Positions 5,846 through 7,555 of a stretch of 7,555 nt of DNA are shown piece after piece. The stretch is from positions 1 to 7,555 of the forward strand of contig CAMDOP010000157.1 of assembly GCA_945903675.1 (NCBI GenBank), read 5' to 3'. The notes beneath the pieces are model-generated. The model searched no databases and had not been told where the DNA came from. It was given only the letters and a program-made list of their open reading frames with translations. The stretch is from Crenothrix polyspora (lineage in GTDB: Bacteria; Pseudomonadota; Gammaproteobacteria; Methylococcales; Methylomonadaceae). Position 1 is the stretch's first letter; every line of letters starts with the position of its first letter. Position numbers and translations under genes: made by a program.

Positions 5846-6527
5846 TAACTTTATTTAACAAAGCAATGAATCGAGTGCCTATGATTTCACTCATCTGTGT
5901 TAAAAACAAATTTCCCATACTATGATGAAAACGATCTGCATTTCGACTGCCAATCGCCAAAATACCGTCAAGCTCAGTAAAACTCATGGGGATGATAGCG
6001 CAGGACTTTACTTCAGGAGCTGCATCACCAAACAAGACTTTAGCCTGAGCTAAAGTAACTCGTCCACATTTTGGTTGATTATTAGCTAATTGTTTTAAGA
6101 AAGGTTTTAAATTCTCACTACCTGGCTCTATAAACAAATTGTTAATAGTAGGATTAGAAACCTGTTTAATAATACGCACAGCAACAAAATCAGTCAGGAA
6201 ATATTCAGTCATAACTTCATTAAGATTAGCGACAATTTCTGCGAGTGTTGACGCCTCAAGCAATGCCAAGGTTAGTTTATGCATACGAATAAAAGACGTA
6301 TCGTTATTTCTAGCGATTTCAACCAACTCAGTCAGTTGGGCCTCCATTTCTTTACGATTAACTCTTAACAATTCAAGTTGCTTTAATATTAAAGAGGTTG
6401 CAGATCCACAGGGATGAGGAATACTCAAATTTTCCAACAAATTTAAATGCTCATGGAAGAATTCAGGATATTGCTGCAAGTATTCTGCTACTTGATCTGC
6501 ACTAACTACTGTACTTTGTTTACTCAT
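5835..6527 (-). CDS. DUF484 family protein (GAF-like)
   Basis: This 230-residue protein is a DUF484 family member, the equivalent of the gene between dapF and xerC in many gammaproteobacteria (yigA in E. coli). The N-terminus has the family pattern VAEYLQQYPEFFHEHLNLLENLSIPHP (13-39). A helical, probably coiled-coil segment follows (about 45-78: LILKQLELLRVNRKEMEAQL). A GAF-like domain runs from about 85 to 225, with CAIIPMS, LDGILAIGSRNADRFHHSMGNLFLTQMSEIIG near the end. GAF domains often bind small ligands or mediate dimers, but I see no diagnostic ligand residues and no output domain. It lacks a signal peptide or membrane helix, so it is cytoplasmic. The ATG overlaps the dapF stop by 4 bp and its stop overlaps the xerC start by 11 bp. 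Link to XerC or cell division is suggested only by conserved position. Confidence 0.92.
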   Translation of the reverse strand: MSKQSTVVSADQVAEYLQQYPEFFHEHLNLLENLSIPHPCGSATSLILKQLELLRVNRKEMEAQLTELVEIARNNDTSFIRMHKLTLALLEASTLAEIVANLNEVMTEYFLTDFVAVRIIKQVSNPTINNLFIEPGSENLKPFLKQLANNQPKCGRVTLAQAKVLFGDAAPEVKSCAIIPMSFTELDGILAIGSRNADRFHHSMGNLFLTQMSEIIGTRFIALLNKVNVG

Positions 6528-7351
6528 ATATCAATTATTCCATCAAAAACAAAAGTCGCAGAACCACTCATCAAAACTGACTCACCTCGCCCCGCCCAAC
6601 TTATTGCAAGCTGGCCGCCGGGTAATTCAACATTAACATCTTGATCCAAACAGTTTTTTAAAATACCTATGACCACTGCAGCGCAGGCTCCACTACCACA
6701 AGCGAGTGTTTCAGCTGCTCCTCGCTCATAGACTCGAAGTCTTATATGCTGACGATCAATGACTTGCATAAAACCAATATTAGCTCGCTCAGGAAAGAGC
6801 TCATGACTTTCTAATGCCCTACCCCAATCAGCGACTGGCGTATTTTCGACATCATCAACCAATATGACTGCGTGAGGATTACCCATAGAAACAGCACTAA
6901 AGACTAGCTCATTACCATCGACTGTAACCTTATAATTCAAGGTTTCCTGTTCAAAAAGCAAAGGAATCTCTGAAGGCTGATGCCTAGGCACCCCCATATT
7001 GACCTTAACTAAATCATCTTCAGTAAAACTCAATATTAATTGACCCGCATTGGTATCAACCCGAATTTCATCAAGATCGGTCAGCTCTTTATCACGCACG
7101 AATCTAGCAAAGCATCTTGCGCCATTACCGCATTGCGCAACTTCGCTACCATCGGCATTAAAAATGCGATATTTAAAGTCAGCATTGGCACTAACCGGTT
7201 TTTCAACCAGTAAGAGTTGATCAAAACCGATGCCAAAATGGCGATCAGCCATAAAGCGGATTTGTTCAGGAGATAAAGCAATGACTTGATTGATGGCATC
7301 TATAACGACAAAATCATTACCCAAGCCCTGCATTTTAGAAAAATGTATCAT
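6524..7351 (-). CDS. dapF: Diaminopimelate epimerase
   Basis: DapF converts LL-diaminopimelate to meso-diaminopimelate, the form used in peptidoglycan and as the LysA substrate. It is a PLP-independent, two-base epimerase in the cytoplasm. The 275-residue length is standard. Both catalytic cysteines are present: Cys74 in AQCGNGARCFARF (72-84) and Cys218 in ETLACGSGACAA (214-225). The N-terminal FSKMQGLGNDFVVID (4-18), FNADGSE (64-70), SMGNPHAV (155-162), ERANIGF (188-194) and the YERGAAET loop (208-215) are conserved substrate-contact regions. The start at 7351 gives MIHFSKMQGLGNDF, the usual N-terminus, and overlaps the lysA stop as ATGA. An AGGTGA sequence about 12 bases upstream, inside lysA, may act as ribosome-binding site. 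It overlaps DUF484 by 4 bp downstream. Confidence 0.98.
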   Translation of the reverse strand: MIHFSKMQGLGNDFVVIDAINQVIALSPEQIRFMADRHFGIGFDQLLLVEKPVSANADFKYRIFNADGSEVAQCGNGARCFARFVRDKELTDLDEIRVDTNAGQLILSFTEDDLVKVNMGVPRHQPSEIPLLFEQETLNYKVTVDGNELVFSAVSMGNPHAVILVDDVENTPVADWGRALESHELFPERANIGFMQVIDRQHIRLRVYERGAAETLACGSGACAAVVIGILKNCLDQDVNVELPGGQLAISWAGRGESVLMSGSATFVFDGIIDI

Positions 7352-7555
7352 GGTAATAAATGTTCACCTGACCAAAGATCAGTAACTTTTTCTCTTTCTC
7401 TGATCAAATAAGTCATATCGCCATCAACCATGAGTTCAGCCACTTTAGGTCTAGAATTGTAATTAGAACTCATAGAGAAACCATAAGCACCTGATGAGCG
7501 TATCGCTAACAAATCACCTTGAGCCAGCTTAAGAGCGCGATCCTTACCTAAAAAG
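7348..7555 (-). CDS. lysA: Diaminopimelate decarboxylase, C-terminal part
   Basis: Reading the minus strand from the window edge gives 68 residues and a TGA stop with no start codon, because the gene begins outside the window. The sequence runs FLGKDRALKLAQGD, then LLAIRSSGAYGFSMSSNYNS, RPKVAELMVDGDMTYLIRE and ends DLWSGEHLLP. GAYGF-x-MSSNYNSRP is the C-terminal signature of LysA, where the tyrosine contributes to the PLP/substrate site at the dimer interface. LysA decarboxylates meso-diaminopimelate to L-lysine, directly after the DapF step, and the two genes overlap by 4 bp (ATGA). The order lysA–dapF–DUF484–xerC is conserved in gammaproteobacteria. Only the beta-rich C-terminal region is visible, so the catalytic PLP lysine cannot be checked. 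Confidence 0.95.
   Translation of the reverse strand, partial: FLGKDRALKLAQGDLLAIRSSGAYGFSMSSNYNSRPKVAELMVDGDMTYLIREREKVTDLWSGEHLLP

Overview
The window is ordinary, gene-dense chromosome of a gammaproteobacterium with a fairly AT-rich genome (the coding regions look close to 40% G+C by eye). The evidence is the gene order. A dacA–(aminotransferase)–ybeD–lipB–lipA block sits on the + strand, and a lysA–dapF–DUF484–xerC block sits on the – strand. Both are classic gammaproteobacterial neighbourhoods. A DUF2333/DUF4389 pair follows xerC where enterobacteria carry yigB. I cannot name the genus from sequence alone.

Layout. Bases 1-3123 (+): the 3' end of dacA (PBP5-type D,D-carboxypeptidase), a D-amino-acid aminotransferase (dat) overlapping it by 11 bp, ybeD (DUF493) overlapping dat by 4 bp, a 52-bp gap, then lipB and lipA overlapping by 4 bp. 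Bases 3124-3407 hold no gene. This is the convergence point of the two gene blocks and carries a GC-rich (about 60-65% in its core), heavily palindromic element plus a minus-strand intrinsic terminator. Bases 3408-4829 (–): DUF4389 and DUF2333 membrane proteins, with their own candidate promoter in the 107-bp gap 4830-4936. Bases 4937-7555 (–): xerC, DUF484, dapF and the 3' end of lysA, every junction an overlap (11, 4 and 4 bp), so almost certainly one transcript.

Function. The + block joins cell-wall trimming (DacA releases D-alanine), D-amino-acid transamination (Dat) and lipoic acid attachment and synthesis (LipB moves octanoate from ACP to target proteins, LipA inserts the sulfurs). The – block makes meso-diaminopimelate and lysine (DapF, LysA) and resolves chromosome dimers (XerC with XerD). 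All recognisable catalytic residues are present and no gene looks broken. Two genes (dacA, lysA) are cut by the window edges; the lysA end has no start codon inside the window.

I found no defence system, prophage, CRISPR array, tRNA, rRNA or transposase. The most unusual part is the structured GC-rich element at about 3161-3374. The least understood genes are the DUF2333–DUF4389 pair and DUF484.
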